64,000 nucleotides of DNA from positions 2,976,001 through 3,040,000 of the forward strand of contig NZ_CP065037.1 in the NCBI RefSeq assembly GCF_019924635.1, written 5' to 3'. Of this stretch, positions 8,023 to 16,786 are shown piece after piece. A program made the translations under genes and the position numbers. Source of the DNA: Leifsonia sp. ZF2019. Lineage in GTDB: Bacteria > Actinomycetota > Actinomycetes > Actinomycetales > Microbacteriaceae. Positions within the stretch are counted from its first letter, which is position 1. The number at the start of each line of letters is the position of its first letter. The notes beneath the pieces were generated by a model. That model was not told the DNA's origin. It saw nothing but the letters and a program-made list of their open reading frames with translations, and ran no database searches.

Positions 8023-9323
8023 CGACCGACCGGGCGCCCGCGGACAGCGCCGCCGACGACCGCACGGCCGCTCTCCGTGATGCGGAGCGCCGACGCGCCC
8101 TGCGCCGGATGAAGACCCTCGCCACCTCCCTCCTGGCGATCGCCGCGGTCGTGTTCGCCGTCGCCTTCGCCCTCCAGGACCGCTACCCGTGGCTCGGCTT
8201 CGTCCGCGCCGCGGCGGAGGGCGCGATGGTCGGCGCGCTCGCGGACTGGTTCGCCGTGACCGCGCTGTTCCGGCACCCGCTCGGACTGCGTATCCCGCAC
8301 ACCGCGATCATCCCGACCCGCAAGGACGAGATCGGCGAGAGCCTGGGCGAGTTCGTGGAGACGAACTTCCTCGCCGACGATGTCGTGGCGGGCAAGCTCG
8401 GCTCCCTCGACCTCGCGGGCGCGACCGCCGGCTGGCTGGCCGAGCCGGAGAACGCCCGCAGGGTCGTCGCCGAGGGCTCCGGTGCGCTGGTCGGCGTGGC
8501 CCGGCTGCTGGACGACGAACGGATGCGCGACGCGATCGAGGCGGTCGTGCGCACCCACCTGATCGACCCGCCATGGGGTCCGCCGCTCGGCCGGCTCGGC
8601 GAGAAGGTGCTCGCCTCCGGCGGACACCGCGAGGTCGTCGACCTGGTGCTGGACCGGGTGGACGAGTGGCTCGCCGCGCATCCCGAGGCGTTCGCCACCC
8701 TCGTCTCTCGCCGGCTCCCGTCGTGGGTGCCCTCATTCGTCGACAGAGTGGTGGACGAGCGTCTGCACACCGAGGCGCGACGGTTCCTCGCCGACGTGCG
8801 AGGGGATCCGGAGCACACGCTGCGGCACGCGATCGACGACGCCCTCGCGCAGCTCGCTGACCGCCTGCAGCACGATCCCGACACCGTCAGCCGGCTGGAG
8901 TCGGCCAAGGCGCGGGCGTTCGACGACCCCCGCATCCGTGAGCTCGCCGCATCGGCATGGGCGGCGGCGCGCACGGCTGCGGTCGATGCGCTCTCCGACC
9001 CGGAGAGCGAGCTGCGCCGCCGCGCCGAGGCCGCCCTCGCCGACGCCGCGCGCCGGGTGGCGGGCGATCCCGGCCTCCGCGCGTCCCTCAACTCCCGCAT
9101 CAACGACGCCGCGCTGCACCTCGTGAGCGCCTACCGGCACGACATCGCCGGGATCATCAGCGAAACGGTGCGCGGGTGGGACGCCGCGGAGACCACGGAC
9201 AAGATCGAGACGCAGGTGGGACGCGACCTCCAGTTCATCCGCATCAACGGCACGGTGGTCGGGGCCCTCGCCGGCGTGGCGATCTACAGCGCGGCGACGC
9301 TCATCGCCACGCTCGCCCGTTGA
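8019..9323 (+). CDS. DUF445 family membrane protein
   Basis: A 434-residue DUF445 protein starting at the GTG that overlaps the upstream stop codon. An Arg-rich N-terminus leads into a membrane helix (about 35-55), followed by the family signature AEGAMVGALADWFAVTALFRHPLG and IPTRKDEIGESLGEFVE. Long amphipathic helices form the middle, and a C-terminal membrane helix follows FIRINGTVVGALAG. The family is widespread and uncharacterised. Coupling to the M24 peptidase is probably positional rather than functional. Confidence 0.9.
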   Translation: MTTDRAPADSAADDRTAALRDAERRRALRRMKTLATSLLAIAAVVFAVAFALQDRYPWLGFVRAAAEGAMVGALADWFAVTALFRHPLGLRIPHTAIIPTRKDEIGESLGEFVETNFLADDVVAGKLGSLDLAGATAGWLAEPENARRVVAEGSGALVGVARLLDDERMRDAIEAVVRTHLIDPPWGPPLGRLGEKVLASGGHREVVDLVLDRVDEWLAAHPEAFATLVSRRLPSWVPSFVDRVVDERLHTEARRFLADVRGDPEHTLRHAIDDALAQLADRLQHDPDTVSRLESAKARAFDDPRIRELAASAWAAARTAAVDALSDPESELRRRAEAALADAARRVAGDPGLRASLNSRINDAALHLVSAYRHDIAGIISETVRGWDAAETTDKIETQVGRDLQFIRINGTVVGALAGVAIYSAATLIATLAR

Positions 9324-9367
9324 CCCGCGCGCGATTCGCGCCGAACATCGCGACGTGCAGAAGGACC

Positions 9368-9748
9368 TCAGGCGCGACGGACGGCGCGGCGACGCACGAA
9401 CGGGAGCGCCACGAGCCGCCAGCCCACGAGGAAGACGCCGAGCACGACGAACGCGACGGCGATGAAGCTCGGCTGGACGCCCTGGCCTGCGGAGGTCCGG
9501 ATGAGCATCCCGAGCGCCACCGTCATCAGCCAGATGGGGATGCCCGGCCAGACGATCGCCAGCGGCCGGCGCCACGCCCAGGTCACGAGCCATCCGGCGA
9601 CGAGGGCCACGAGGAACGGCCAGAGGGTCGTGAACAGGCCCACGACGCTCGCGGACTCGCCGTGACTGCGGCGCCCGACGAGCACGAAGACCAGCACGAG
9701 GGCGGCATCGATGGCGAATGCCATGACCGCCGTCCTCCAGGGTTTCAC
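9368..9748 (-). CDS. DUF3054 family membrane protein
   Basis: A 126-residue protein with four predicted membrane helices and the conserved WPFLVALVAGWLVTW and GIPIWLMTVALGMLIR segments typical of DUF3054. The start is a GTG with TAGCAT (9755-9760, minus strand) six bases upstream, so the mRNA is probably leaderless. Function is unknown in the family. It is convergent to the DUF445 gene and divergent to the fusion gene at 9881. Confidence 0.88.
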   Translation of the reverse strand: MKPWRTAVMAFAIDAALVLVFVLVGRRSHGESASVVGLFTTLWPFLVALVAGWLVTWAWRRPLAIVWPGIPIWLMTVALGMLIRTSAGQGVQPSFIAVAFVVLGVFLVGWRLVALPFVRRRAVRRA

Positions 9749-9880
9749 GCGTCGATGCTACGCGTCGCACCCCGTGCGTTGCCTGGGTGCCGGGCGGCGG
9801 ACGGCGAGGATCTTCGCAGCGCCCGGGAGGGTCACGCTCACTAGACTGGACACAGCCCGCCGACGAGCCCTGGAGCCCCT

Positions 9881-12751
9881 GTGCCGAACTTCGACTTCCT
9901 CGAGCAGCCCTCCCTTCCCCGCCCGGACATCACCCCCGACGACGCGCGTGCCATCGCCGCAGAGCGCTTCGGACTGAGCGGTGCGATCACCGAGCTGGGA
10001 AGCCAGCAGGACCGCAACTTCCTCATCGACACCGGCGAGAGCCGCTTCGTGCTCAAGATCGCCAACCCTGTCTTCTCGGCCGACGAGCTGCTCGCGCAGA
10101 ACGCGGCGCTGAGCGTGCTGGCCGGGTCGGGAATCCGCGTGCCGTCTGTCGTGTCCGCGACGGGAGGCGGCGAGCTGCAGCCCGTCGACGTGCGCGGGGT
10201 CGAGCTGCACGCCCGCGTGCTCAGCTTCCTCGACGGCGATCCGCTGACCGACGTCGCCCACCCGACCAGCGAGCAGCTGCGCACGCTGGGAGCGCTGGCG
10301 GGAGGCATCGCCGCCGGTCTCGCCGGACTGGAGCACCCCGGGCTCGACCGCACCACCCAATGGGACGCGCGCATCGGCGGTGAGGTGGTCGACCTCCTCC
10401 TGGAGCACGTCGGGCAGCCGGCGAAGCGGCGCGTGGTGCGGGCCGCCGCCGACGCTGCACTCGCGCGCCTGGAGCCGCTGCGCTCGCGCCTCCGCGTGCA
10501 GGCCACGCACGGCGACGTGACCGACGACAACATCGTGCTCGGTGCCGCCGGCCCGGGCGTCATCGACTTCGGCGACGTCGCGGACGGATGGCTGGCCGGT
10601 GAGCTCGCCGCCACGGTCACGAGCGTGCTGCATCATGTGCCCGAGGAACCCTTCGCCGCCGTGCTCGACGTGGTGGAGGCGTTCCACGAGCACTCGCCGC
10701 TCGACGACGCCGACCTCGCCGCGCTGTGGCCGCTCGTCGTGCTGCGCGGGGCCGTGCTCGTCGTGAGCGGTGAGCAGCAGGTCGCCATCGACGGCGACAA
10801 CGCGTACGCGGACGAGAACCGCGCGCACGAGTGGCTCGCGTTCGACGTCGCGCGCCGCATCGACGCCGACGAGATGGAGGCCCTCCTCCGGCACCGCCTG
10901 AGCGCGCCCGCGGTGTCGCCCGAGGTGGGCAGGCTCGTCGCCCTCGACAGTGAGCCGCGCAACCTGGCCGACCTCTCCGTGCTCGGCCGCGACCAGGATG
11001 CCGGGGCGTGGACGCAGGACTCCGCAGAGGACGACGCTCTCGCCCGGGTGTGCCGCGACGCCGGTCATGCGATCACTCGCTACGGAGAGGCTCGCCTCAC
11101 CCGTGCAGTGCGCGATCGCACCGGATCGACCGCCACCATCGCGCTCGGGGTGACGCTGGAAGCGCCCGCGGGCGTCGCCGTGCTCGCGCCGTTCGCCGGC
11201 GAGCTCGCCCTCGTCGAGGGCGCCTGGCTCCTCCGCGGCGACGGGATCGAGCTGTGGCTGGACGGGCTGGCCCGCCCGCTCACGACCGCCGCCGTGGCGG
11301 CAGGCGACGAGATCGGCTCCGCCGTCCGCCTCACGGCGCAGTTGAGCCGAACCCGCGGCCACCGCCCGCCCGCCTTCGTCACGCCGACCGCGCCGTTCGC
11401 GCTCTGGGCTGCCGTCTCCCCCGATCCGTCCGAGCTGTTCGGACTCGACGTGACGGCGACCATCCCGGACCCGGCCGGCGCGCTCGCCCGCCGCGACGAC
11501 ACCTTCGCCCGCGTGCAGGAGCACTACTTCGCACACCCGCCGCTCATCGAGCGCGGCTGGCGCCACCACCTCTTCGACACGCGCGCGCAGAGCTACCTCG
11601 ACATGGTGAACAACGTGACGCAGATCGGCCACGGTCACCCGCGTCTGGTCGAGGCGGTGCGCGACCAGTGGGCGCGTCTCAACACGAACTCGCGGTTCCA
11701 CTACGAGGAGCTCTCGCGCTACACCGAGCGACTGGCGGAGCTCGCACCGGAGGGCCTCGACACCGTCTTCCTCGTCAACTCGGGCAGCGAGGCGGTCGAC
11801 CTCGCCCTCCGCCTCGCGCAGACCCACACCGGTCGCCGCACCGTGCTGGCGGTGAAGGAGGCCTACCACGGCTGGACGGTCGGCTCCGACTCCGTCTCGT
11901 CCTCGCTCGGCGACAACCCGCGCGCCCTGGAGACCCGGCCCGACTGGGTGAAGCTGGTCGCCGCTCCCAACGCGCTGCGCGGCATCCACCGCGGTCCGGA
12001 CTCGGCGGGGGCCTACCTGGACGATCTCGACGACGACCTCGCCGCGCTCGAGGCGGAGGGGATCGATGTCGCGGGCTACATCGCCGAGCCGGTGTTCGGC
12101 AACGCGGGCGGTCTCATGCTCCCCGACGGCTACCTGGCCGGCGTCTACGAGCGGATCCGCGCCCGCGGCGGCGTCTGCATCGCCGACGAGGTGCAGGTGG
12201 GCTTCGGGAGGCTCGGGCACTACTTCTGGGGCTCGCAGCAGCAGGGGGTGACGCCGGACATCATCACGATCGCCAAAGCGGTCGGCAACGGCCAGCCCCT
12301 CGGGGCCGTCATCACGACCAGGGAGATCGCGGAGTCGTTCGCCGCCGAGGGGTCGTTCTTCTCGTCCGCAGGCGGCAGCCCGGTCAGCTCCGTGGTCGGG
12401 CTCACCGTGCTCGATGTGATGCGCGACGAGCACCTGCAGGAGAACGCCGTCGAGGTCGGGGATCACCTCGCCGCCCGCTTGCGGGAGCTCGGCGACCGCC
12501 ACCCGCTCGTGGGTGCGGTGCACGGGATGGGCCTGTACCTCGGCGTCGAGCTCGTGCTCGACCGCGCGGAGATGACCCCGGCGACCGCGGAGGCGACCCT
12601 CGTGTGCGATCGCATGCTCGCCGAGGGCGCGATCGTGCAGCCCACGGGCGACTACAAGAACGTGCTCAAGATCAAGCCGCCGCTGTGCATCACGCGGGAG
12701 AGCGCCGACCGCTTCGCCGACGCGCTCGACCTGGTGCTGGCGACGCTCTAG
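9881..12751 (+). CDS. APH-like kinase / M23-like / class III aminotransferase fusion
   Basis: A 956-residue three-part protein. Residues 1-330 form an aminoglycoside/homoserine-kinase-like phosphotransferase domain with the catalytic HGDVTDDN loop (near 209) and the metal-binding IDFGD. Residues 370-520 resemble the M23-peptidase-like beta domain found in this fusion family, with no zinc ligands visible. Residues 530-956 are a class III PLP aminotransferase with NSGSEAVDLALRLA, DEVQVGFGR and the Schiff-base lysine K799 in TIAKAVGNG. Related proteins include the phosphoethanolamine/phosphohydroxylysine phospho-lyases, so the pair may phosphorylate an amino alcohol and then eliminate phosphate. 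TGGAG precedes the GTG start. Confidence 0.88.
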   Translation: MPNFDFLEQPSLPRPDITPDDARAIAAERFGLSGAITELGSQQDRNFLIDTGESRFVLKIANPVFSADELLAQNAALSVLAGSGIRVPSVVSATGGGELQPVDVRGVELHARVLSFLDGDPLTDVAHPTSEQLRTLGALAGGIAAGLAGLEHPGLDRTTQWDARIGGEVVDLLLEHVGQPAKRRVVRAAADAALARLEPLRSRLRVQATHGDVTDDNIVLGAAGPGVIDFGDVADGWLAGELAATVTSVLHHVPEEPFAAVLDVVEAFHEHSPLDDADLAALWPLVVLRGAVLVVSGEQQVAIDGDNAYADENRAHEWLAFDVARRIDADEMEALLRHRLSAPAVSPEVGRLVALDSEPRNLADLSVLGRDQDAGAWTQDSAEDDALARVCRDAGHAITRYGEARLTRAVRDRTGSTATIALGVTLEAPAGVAVLAPFAGELALVEGAWLLRGDGIELWLDGLARPLTTAAVAAGDEIGSAVRLTAQLSRTRGHRPPAFVTPTAPFALWAAVSPDPSELFGLDVTATIPDPAGALARRDDTFARVQEHYFAHPPLIERGWRHHLFDTRAQSYLDMVNNVTQIGHGHPRLVEAVRDQWARLNTNSRFHYEELSRYTERLAELAPEGLDTVFLVNSGSEAVDLALRLAQTHTGRRTVLAVKEAYHGWTVGSDSVSSSLGDNPRALETRPDWVKLVAAPNALRGIHRGPDSAGAYLDDLDDDLAALEAEGIDVAGYIAEPVFGNAGGLMLPDGYLAGVYERIRARGGVCIADEVQVGFGRLGHYFWGSQQQGVTPDIITIAKAVGNGQPLGAVITTREIAESFAAEGSFFSSAGGSPVSSVVGLTVLDVMRDEHLQENAVEVGDHLAARLRELGDRHPLVGAVHGMGLYLGVELVLDRAEMTPATAEATLVCDRMLAEGAIVQPTGDYKNVLKIKPPLCITRESADRFADALDLVLATL

Positions 12752-12760
12752 CCGGCGGGC

Positions 12761-12779
12761 GCTGCGCGTCGGGCGCAGC
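12761..12779. terminator. Short hairpin between convergent genes
   Basis: GCTGCGC and GCGCAGC pair around a five-base loop, just after the fusion gene stop codon and just before the end of the convergent lysG-like gene. There is no U-tract. Confidence 0.4.
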
Positions 12780-12782
12780 CGG

Positions 12783-13670
12783 TCAGGAGCGGCGCGGCGG
12801 CTGCAGGGCGGCCGCCGCGTGCTCCCGGATGGCGTCGGCGACCGCCGCGAGCGTGTCCGAGCGCATCGACCACTGATGCCAGTGGAGCATGACCGACTCA
12901 GCACCGGCGTCGTCGAGCACCACGAGCCGGCCCTCGGCGAGGTGCGTCACGATCTGGAGGTCGGGCAGCATCCCCCAGCCGAGGCCCAGCTCGGCCGCGC
13001 GCACGAACTCGGTCGACGCCGGGATGTATTGCCGCGGCGGGCGCGCGCGCGGCGCGAATCGCGCGAGGTAGCGGTCCTGGAGGGCGTCCTTGCGGTCGTA
13101 GACGAGCATGGGCGCGACGCCGGCGGCCTCCGGAGTCCAGCCCTCCGCCGCCCAGCGCGCGACGAAGGCGGGGCTGGCGACAGGCCGGTAGACCATGGCC
13201 CCGAGCGGCGACACCGTGCACCCCTGCACCGGGTCGGCGTCCGAGCCGATCGCCGCCATCGCCGTGCCGTCGCGCAGCCGGTCGAGGGTGTGCTCCTGGT
13301 CGTCCAGGCCGACCTCGAAGACCAGGTGCGGGAGGCTCGCGAGGGCGGGGAGCACCCAGGTGGCCAGGGAGTCCGCATTGACGACGAGCGGGATCGCGGG
13401 CGTGGACCCGTCGATTCCGCCCAGCTCCGCGGCGGCCTCCTCCTCCAGCAGGGCGACCTGGCGGGCGAGGCGCAGCAGCACGCGCCCGGCGTCGGTGGGC
13501 GCGATCGGTTTGCTCCGGCGCACGAGCACGCGGCCGGCACGCTCTTCGAGCGCCTTCATCCGCTGGCTGACCGCCGAGGGCGTCATGTGAAGAGCCAGCG
13601 CGGCGCGCTCGAACGTGCCGTGGTCGATCACGGCGGCCAGGGTCCGGAGGTGCTCGGCGTTCACGTCCAT
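12783..13670 (-). CDS. lysG: LysR family regulator of the ArgP/LysG type
   Basis: A 295-residue LysR-type activator. The N-terminal winged helix-turn-helix reads LRTLAAVIDHGTFERAALAL and SAVSQRMKALE; the remainder is the co-inducer-binding domain. The divergent neighbour is a LysE-family exporter, the classical lysG-lysE arrangement in which the regulator senses basic amino acids and activates the exporter. The ATG at 13670 gives the family's usual start (MDVNAEHL). The 71-bp intergenic region is the expected binding site. The symbol is assigned mainly by this context. Confidence 0.88.
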   Translation of the reverse strand: MDVNAEHLRTLAAVIDHGTFERAALALHMTPSAVSQRMKALEERAGRVLVRRSKPIAPTDAGRVLLRLARQVALLEEEAAAELGGIDGSTPAIPLVVNADSLATWVLPALASLPHLVFEVGLDDQEHTLDRLRDGTAMAAIGSDADPVQGCTVSPLGAMVYRPVASPAFVARWAAEGWTPEAAGVAPMLVYDRKDALQDRYLARFAPRARPPRQYIPASTEFVRAAELGLGWGMLPDLQIVTHLAEGRLVVLDDAGAESVMLHWHQWSMRSDTLAAVADAIREHAAAALQPPRRS

Positions 13671-13741
13671 GAACAGTGATGCTAATGCTTCGTAAGGAAC
13701 CCAAGCTGTACTGAACGCGCGGCGCTCCCTATCGTCGAGAC

Positions 13742-14341
13742 GTGCTCGCCATCTTCCTGACCGGCCTCGGCTCCGGCGCCTCACTCATCGTCGCCATCGG
13801 CGCGCAGAACGCCTTCGTCCTGCGCCAAGGCCTGCGCCGCGAGCACGTGCTCCCGGTCGTGGCGCTCTGCGTGCTCAGCGACGCCGTCCTGATCGCCGCC
13901 GGGGTGGCCGGGATCGGTGCGCTGGTGAAAGCTGCGCCGCTCGCGCTCGGGATCGTCCGCTGGGCCGGGTTCGCCTTCCTGCTCGGGTACGCGGTGTTCG
14001 CCGCCCGCCGCGCGCTGAAGCCGTCGGGGCTCACCGCGGCCTCGGGAGTCTCGCCGTCTCTGCTCTCGACGATCGGCATGTGTCTCGCGATCACCTGGCT
14101 CAACCCGCACGTGTACCTCGACACGGTGCTGCTGCTCGGCTCCCTGTCGGCCGATCACGGGGATCCCGGCCGCTGGGTGTTCGGCGCGGGCGCCGCGACG
14201 GCGAGCCTGCTGTGGTTCAGCGTGCTCGGGTTCGGCGCCCGCGTCGCCGCACCGCTCTTCGCCCGGCCGATCGCCTGGCGCATCCTGGACGCCGGGATCG
14301 CGGTGCTGATGGTGGTGCTGGCGGTGCTCCTCGTCGTGTGA
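13742..14341 (+). CDS. lysE: LysE/ArgO family amino acid exporter
   Basis: A 199-residue inner-membrane exporter with six predicted helices and the family signature GSGASLIVAIGAQNAFVLRQ near the N-terminus, followed by ITWLNPHVYLD in the fourth helix. These proteins export L-lysine or L-arginine using the membrane potential. The GTG start lies six bases after TATCGT (13730-13735), so the message is probably leaderless. It is divergent to the lysG-like regulator and overlaps or nearly abuts the AraC gene downstream. Confidence 0.92.
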   Translation: MLAIFLTGLGSGASLIVAIGAQNAFVLRQGLRREHVLPVVALCVLSDAVLIAAGVAGIGALVKAAPLALGIVRWAGFAFLLGYAVFAARRALKPSGLTAASGVSPSLLSTIGMCLAITWLNPHVYLDTVLLLGSLSADHGDPGRWVFGAGAATASLLWFSVLGFGARVAAPLFARPIAWRILDAGIAVLMVVLAVLLVV

Positions 14342-14412
14342 TGCCACAGGTCGATCGAGGTGCGGCTCGGCGGTGCGGGAATCCCGTCCCGTCCCGCGCG
14401 GTTGCGCTCCTC

Positions 14413-15312
14413 GTGAGCATCATCGAATCGGACGCCCCTCCCGCCGTCGCCCCGCTCCCGGCCGCCGCGGCCTCCCGCGAGCTCACCGAAGACACGGCCC
14501 GGCTGCTCGAGCAGATGCTCGCCGCCCTGGACTGGACGCTCGTCGATTTCGCGCGGCACGAACTGCTGGACGGCGAGACGATCTCCGGCCGGGTGATCGA
14601 GGTGCCCTTCTTCCTGGTGATGAGCGGCGAGATCGAGCTGCGCACCGACGGAGAGAGCACCCTCTTGCGCGGCGGGGACTTCGTGCTGCGCACCCGGCCG
14701 ACCGCCTACCGGATCCACGCCACGTCCGGGGCGGAGGTCGTCGCCGGCTCACTGCGACTGGCCTCCGGCGCCGAACACCCTCTGGCCCGCTCTCTGCCCG
14801 ACGCGCTGATCGCGTGCCAGCTGCTGCGGCGGGATGCGCACCTCAACGCGCTCGCCGAGGCTCTGCTGGCCGAGGTGGCGAGCGCGCGCCCGGCCTCGTG
14901 CGCCTTCGCCGGGCGGCTCGTGAGCGTGCTCGCGGCGTCGGCGGTGCGGGCGTGGGTCGAGAACGGCTGCGCCCCGGACGGCTGGCTCCTTCCCGCGAGC
15001 GATCCGCACATCGCGCGCGCCGTCGCAGCCATCCGCGACGACCCCGGGAGCGCGTGGACACTGGAGCGGCTCGCCCGCGTCGCGAGCACGTCGCGTTCGG
15101 CGTTCGCCGAACGCTTCCATGCCGTCGTCGGTGAGCCGCCCGCGCGCTACCTGCTCCGGGTGCGGATGGAGCGGGCCAAATCGCTCCTGTCCGGCGGCCG
15201 CGTGAGCGTCGCCCAGGCCGCCCTGTCGCTGGGGTACGGCTCGGAGGCCGCCTTCAGCCGCGCGTTCCGGCGGCACACCGGCTCCACCCCGTCCGCCTGG
15301 CGCAGAGCCTGA
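14413..15312 (+). CDS. AraC family transcriptional regulator
   Basis: A regulator with an N-terminal cupin-like sensing domain (PFFLVMSGEIELRTDGE, GGDFVLRTRP) and a C-terminal pair of helix-turn-helix motifs (WTLERLARVASTSRSAFAERF and VSVAQAALSLGYGSEAAFSRAF). The GTG at 14413 gives 299 residues; an in-frame ATG at 14341, overlapping the lysE stop, would give 323 and cannot be excluded. The convergent MFS exporter at 15422-16648 is a plausible target, since this AraC subtype is commonly next to a drug exporter. Confidence 0.85.
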   Translation: MSIIESDAPPAVAPLPAAAASRELTEDTARLLEQMLAALDWTLVDFARHELLDGETISGRVIEVPFFLVMSGEIELRTDGESTLLRGGDFVLRTRPTAYRIHATSGAEVVAGSLRLASGAEHPLARSLPDALIACQLLRRDAHLNALAEALLAEVASARPASCAFAGRLVSVLAASAVRAWVENGCAPDGWLLPASDPHIARAVAAIRDDPGSAWTLERLARVASTSRSAFAERFHAVVGEPPARYLLRVRMERAKSLLSGGRVSVAQAALSLGYGSEAAFSRAFRRHTGSTPSAWRRA

Positions 15313-15336
15313 GGCTCGCCGCCGCCCTCCGTACGC

Positions 15337-15395
15337 CAGAGGGGTCGCGTTCTGCCGGAAAGCCGCGCGCTTTGCGGCAGAATGCGACCCCTCTG
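15337..15395. repeat. Long intergenic hairpin
   Basis: Arms of 21 bases (15337-15357 and 15375-15395) pair with one mismatch. After a G-G mismatch the inner AAAGC/GCTTT extends the stem by five more pairs, leaving a five-base loop. It lies between the convergent AraC and MFS genes. It lacks a U-tract; a bidirectional terminator is the plainest role. Confidence 0.7.
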
Positions 15396-15421
15396 CGGGT
15401 GGTGGGCCGACGCGGGGCCGG

Positions 15422-16648
15422 TCAGGCGGCGCGGCGGCCGAACCAGCGGCGGGTGGAGGCGAGCAGCAGTCCGCCGAGTGCGGCCGAGACACCGCCGGCC
15501 ACGAACACCACCGAGACCGTCGTGGCGTCGATCAGCACCCCGCCGACCACGGCACCCGTGGAGATCGCCAGTTGGAACGTCGCGACCGTGAGCCCACCGG
15601 CGCTCTCCATCCGTTCGGGCTCGACCCGGGCCGACCAGGTCTGCGCCATGGTCGGCACACCGCCGAACGCCATGCCCCAGATCGCGGCCGCCGCGAACGC
15701 GAGCAGCACCGAGCCGGACGCGAACGAGAACGCGATCACCGCCGCGCCGAGGATGGTGGGCAGCACCACCAGCGTCGTGGCCAGGCGCTTGTCGACCACG
15801 CTTCCCGTGATCAGGTTGCCCAGAAGGCCGCCGACACCGTAGACCGCGAGCAGCGCGGCGATCCCGGTCGCACCGAGTCCCGGCACCTGTTCGGCAGCGG
15901 GACGGATGTAGGTGAAGCTCGCGAAGTGGCCGGCGACGATGAGGAGCACCCCGACGAGCCCCACGATCATCGCCCTGGAGCGCACGGTCGCGACGAGCGC
16001 GCGCAGCCCGGTCCCCGCGGCGGCCGGCACCGACGGCATGGCCAGCGCCATGACCACGATCGCGACCGCGGTCGCCCCGGCGACGGCGAAGAACACGACC
16101 CGCCACCCGGCGACCGAGCTGATGAGGGCGCCGAGCGGGACCGCCGCGACGGTGGCCGCGGAGACGCCGGTGTTGACGACCATCATCGCCCGGCCGAGGT
16201 GCCGCGCGGGGACGAGATGGGCCGAGACCGCGAGCGCCATCGACCAGGTTCCCGAGATGGCCAGCCCGAGCGCGACACGCGCGACCACGACCATCCAGAA
16301 CGCCGGAGCGATCGCCGTCACCAGGTTCGCCGCGAGCGCCAGCACGAGCAGGCCCAGGAGGAGCCTCTTCCGATCGAGGCGCGGGAACACCAGCGCCGTC
16401 GCGGGCCCGGCCACGACGCCCACGAGAGCGGTCGCCGTCACCACTTGCCCGGCGACCCCCTCCGTCACCCCGAACTCCGCCGCCATGGCGGGCAGGAGGC
16501 TGGCGGGCAGGAACTCACTGGTCACCAGGACGAACACTCCCACGAGCAGCGCGACGACGCCGGCCCAGCGGGCGGTCTGTCCGCCGGGTGTTCCCGGCAG
16601 CGGGATGGCGGCGGTCGGGGAGGTCGGAACGGTGTCGCTGGCGGTCAT
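15422..16648 (-). CDS. MFS transporter, DHA1-type drug/sugar efflux
   Basis: A 408-residue major facilitator protein with twelve predicted helices. The motifs LVTSEFLPASLLPAMAAEFG in helix 1, PLGALISSVAGWRVVFF at the end of helix 5 and a basic RLDRKRLLL loop place it in the DHA1 group with Cmx/AraJ-like exporters. ATG at 16648; GGAGG lies unusually close to the ATG. It is convergent to the AraC regulator. The substrate is unknown; chloramphenicol-like compounds are possible but unproven. Confidence 0.9.
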   Translation of the reverse strand: MTASDTVPTSPTAAIPLPGTPGGQTARWAGVVALLVGVFVLVTSEFLPASLLPAMAAEFGVTEGVAGQVVTATALVGVVAGPATALVFPRLDRKRLLLGLLVLALAANLVTAIAPAFWMVVVARVALGLAISGTWSMALAVSAHLVPARHLGRAMMVVNTGVSAATVAAVPLGALISSVAGWRVVFFAVAGATAVAIVVMALAMPSVPAAAGTGLRALVATVRSRAMIVGLVGVLLIVAGHFASFTYIRPAAEQVPGLGATGIAALLAVYGVGGLLGNLITGSVVDKRLATTLVVLPTILGAAVIAFSFASGSVLLAFAAAAIWGMAFGGVPTMAQTWSARVEPERMESAGGLTVATFQLAISTGAVVGGVLIDATTVSVVFVAGGVSAALGGLLLASTRRWFGRRAA

Positions 16649-16734
16649 GCCTCCATGCTCACGGCACCGCGGAGCGCCCACCTGATCGGTCGTCCGGGAG
16701 GTGTGACTCTGCGTCCGGAACGGGCTGGACGCGA

Positions 16735-16768
16735 GGGGCGCGCCGATGCCGCAGCACCGGCGCGCCCC
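16735..16768 (-). terminator. Terminator after the xylanase gene
   Basis: GGGGCGCGCCG (16735-16745) pairs perfectly with 16758-16768 around a 12-base loop, shortly after the xylanase stop codon in the direction of transcription. The stem is all GC with no U-tract. Confidence 0.6.
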
Positions 16769-16786
16769 CGCGTCGATCATCGCCGG

